DNA of 14,023 bases from positions 1 to 14,023 of the forward strand of contig JAFGJI010000152.1 in assembly GCA_016929175.1 (NCBI GenBank), in the 5' to 3' direction. A program made the position numbers and the translations under genes. This document shows positions 13,970 through 14,023 of the stretch, piece after piece. Within the stretch, counting starts at the first letter, position 1; every line of letters begins with the position of its first letter. This DNA is from Thermoplasmatota archaeon (GTDB taxonomy: Archaea; Thermoplasmatota; Penumbrarchaeia; Penumbrarchaeales; Penumbrarchaeaceae). Under the pieces are notes generated by a model. It was not told the DNA's origin and searched no databases. It was given only the letters and a program-made list of their open reading frames with translations.

Positions 13970-14021
13970 GGGAAGGGAGCACGAAATACAACAATAAAAG
14001 AACAGAGTGCTCCCAACGGGA
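13947..14021. repeat. Repeat element copy 2 (conserved arms, variable centre)
   Basis: The left arm spans 13947-13980 and the right arm 14007-14021, with a 26-base centre rich in A. It starts 202 bases after copy 1. The GGGAGC/GCTCCC stem is conserved. The element ends two bases before the window edge, so further copies may lie beyond. Confidence 0.7.
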
Positions 14022-14023
14022 TT

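Larger units (their letters stand above)
13651..14023. other. Gene-free, repeat- and hairpin-rich region at the right edge
   Basis: These 373 bases contain no convincing gene. Beyond the HTH_10 promoter they hold two copies of a 74-75 base element and at least three perfect inverted repeats. The sequence is more AT-rich than the surrounding genes. Confidence 0.6.

Noticed and set aside
13745..14021. CRISPR array
   Set aside because: Only two copies 202 bases apart, with an internally variable element; no short regular repeat-spacer pattern.
13745..14021. Integron attC sites
   Set aside because: Conserved arms with a variable centre are reminiscent, but the R-box pair (RYYYAAC and GTTRRRY) is not present on either strand and no integrase is seen.

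Overview
The window looks archaeal, most likely an uncultivated member of the Thermoplasmatota. The reasons are an archaeal-type secretion ATPase (ArlI/PilT-VirB11 class), a bacterio-opsin-activator-type (HTH_10) regulator, an HTH-ThiN regulator of a kind known from archaea, TATA-like boxes at archaeal distances upstream of several starts, and heavy use of AGG/AGA and ATA codons in an otherwise GC-rich sequence. The lineage below domain level is an inference from style.

Left part (1-4312). A large exported protein, cut by the left window edge, runs on the minus strand from 2185. It has a signal peptide, FG-GAP/VCBS-like calcium-loop repeats, and a transglutaminase-like domain with a complete Cys-His-Asp triad. 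An intergenic stretch of about 380 bases (2186-2562) follows. It is unusually rich in hairpins and may hold a small RNA or a structured leader. Next comes a plus-strand dCMP deaminase, which converges across a hairpin on a minus-strand, membrane-anchored secreted protein of unknown function.

Middle (4415-8209). Two minus-strand genes follow: a type II/IV secretion-type ATPase without its usual membrane partner nearby, and a large, lysine-rich protein I do not recognise, with a Cys/His cluster.

Thiamine locus (8208-12971). Divergent from the unknown gene is a compact operon: an HTH-ThiN regulator (ThiR type), then thiB, thiP and thiQ. The start codons of thiR/thiB and thiP/thiQ overlap the preceding stops. 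Together they form a regulated thiamine ABC importer: an anchored binding protein, a fused 12-helix permease and an ATPase with a TOBE-like tail. The divergent intergenic region carries a perfect CGGTATATACCG palindrome, which can act as a TATA box in both directions. It is surrounded by repeated ACC(C)GGT cores that are the best candidates for the ThiR operator.

Right end (13009-14023). A minus-strand HTH_10 regulator with a CxxC motif converges on thiQ. Upstream of it lie about 370 bases without a gene, holding two copies of a 74-75 base element with conserved arms and a variable AT-rich centre, plus several perfect inverted repeats. I cannot assign this element to a known class. It is the most novel-looking feature here, together with the 2293-2475 structured region and the symmetric thi promoter.
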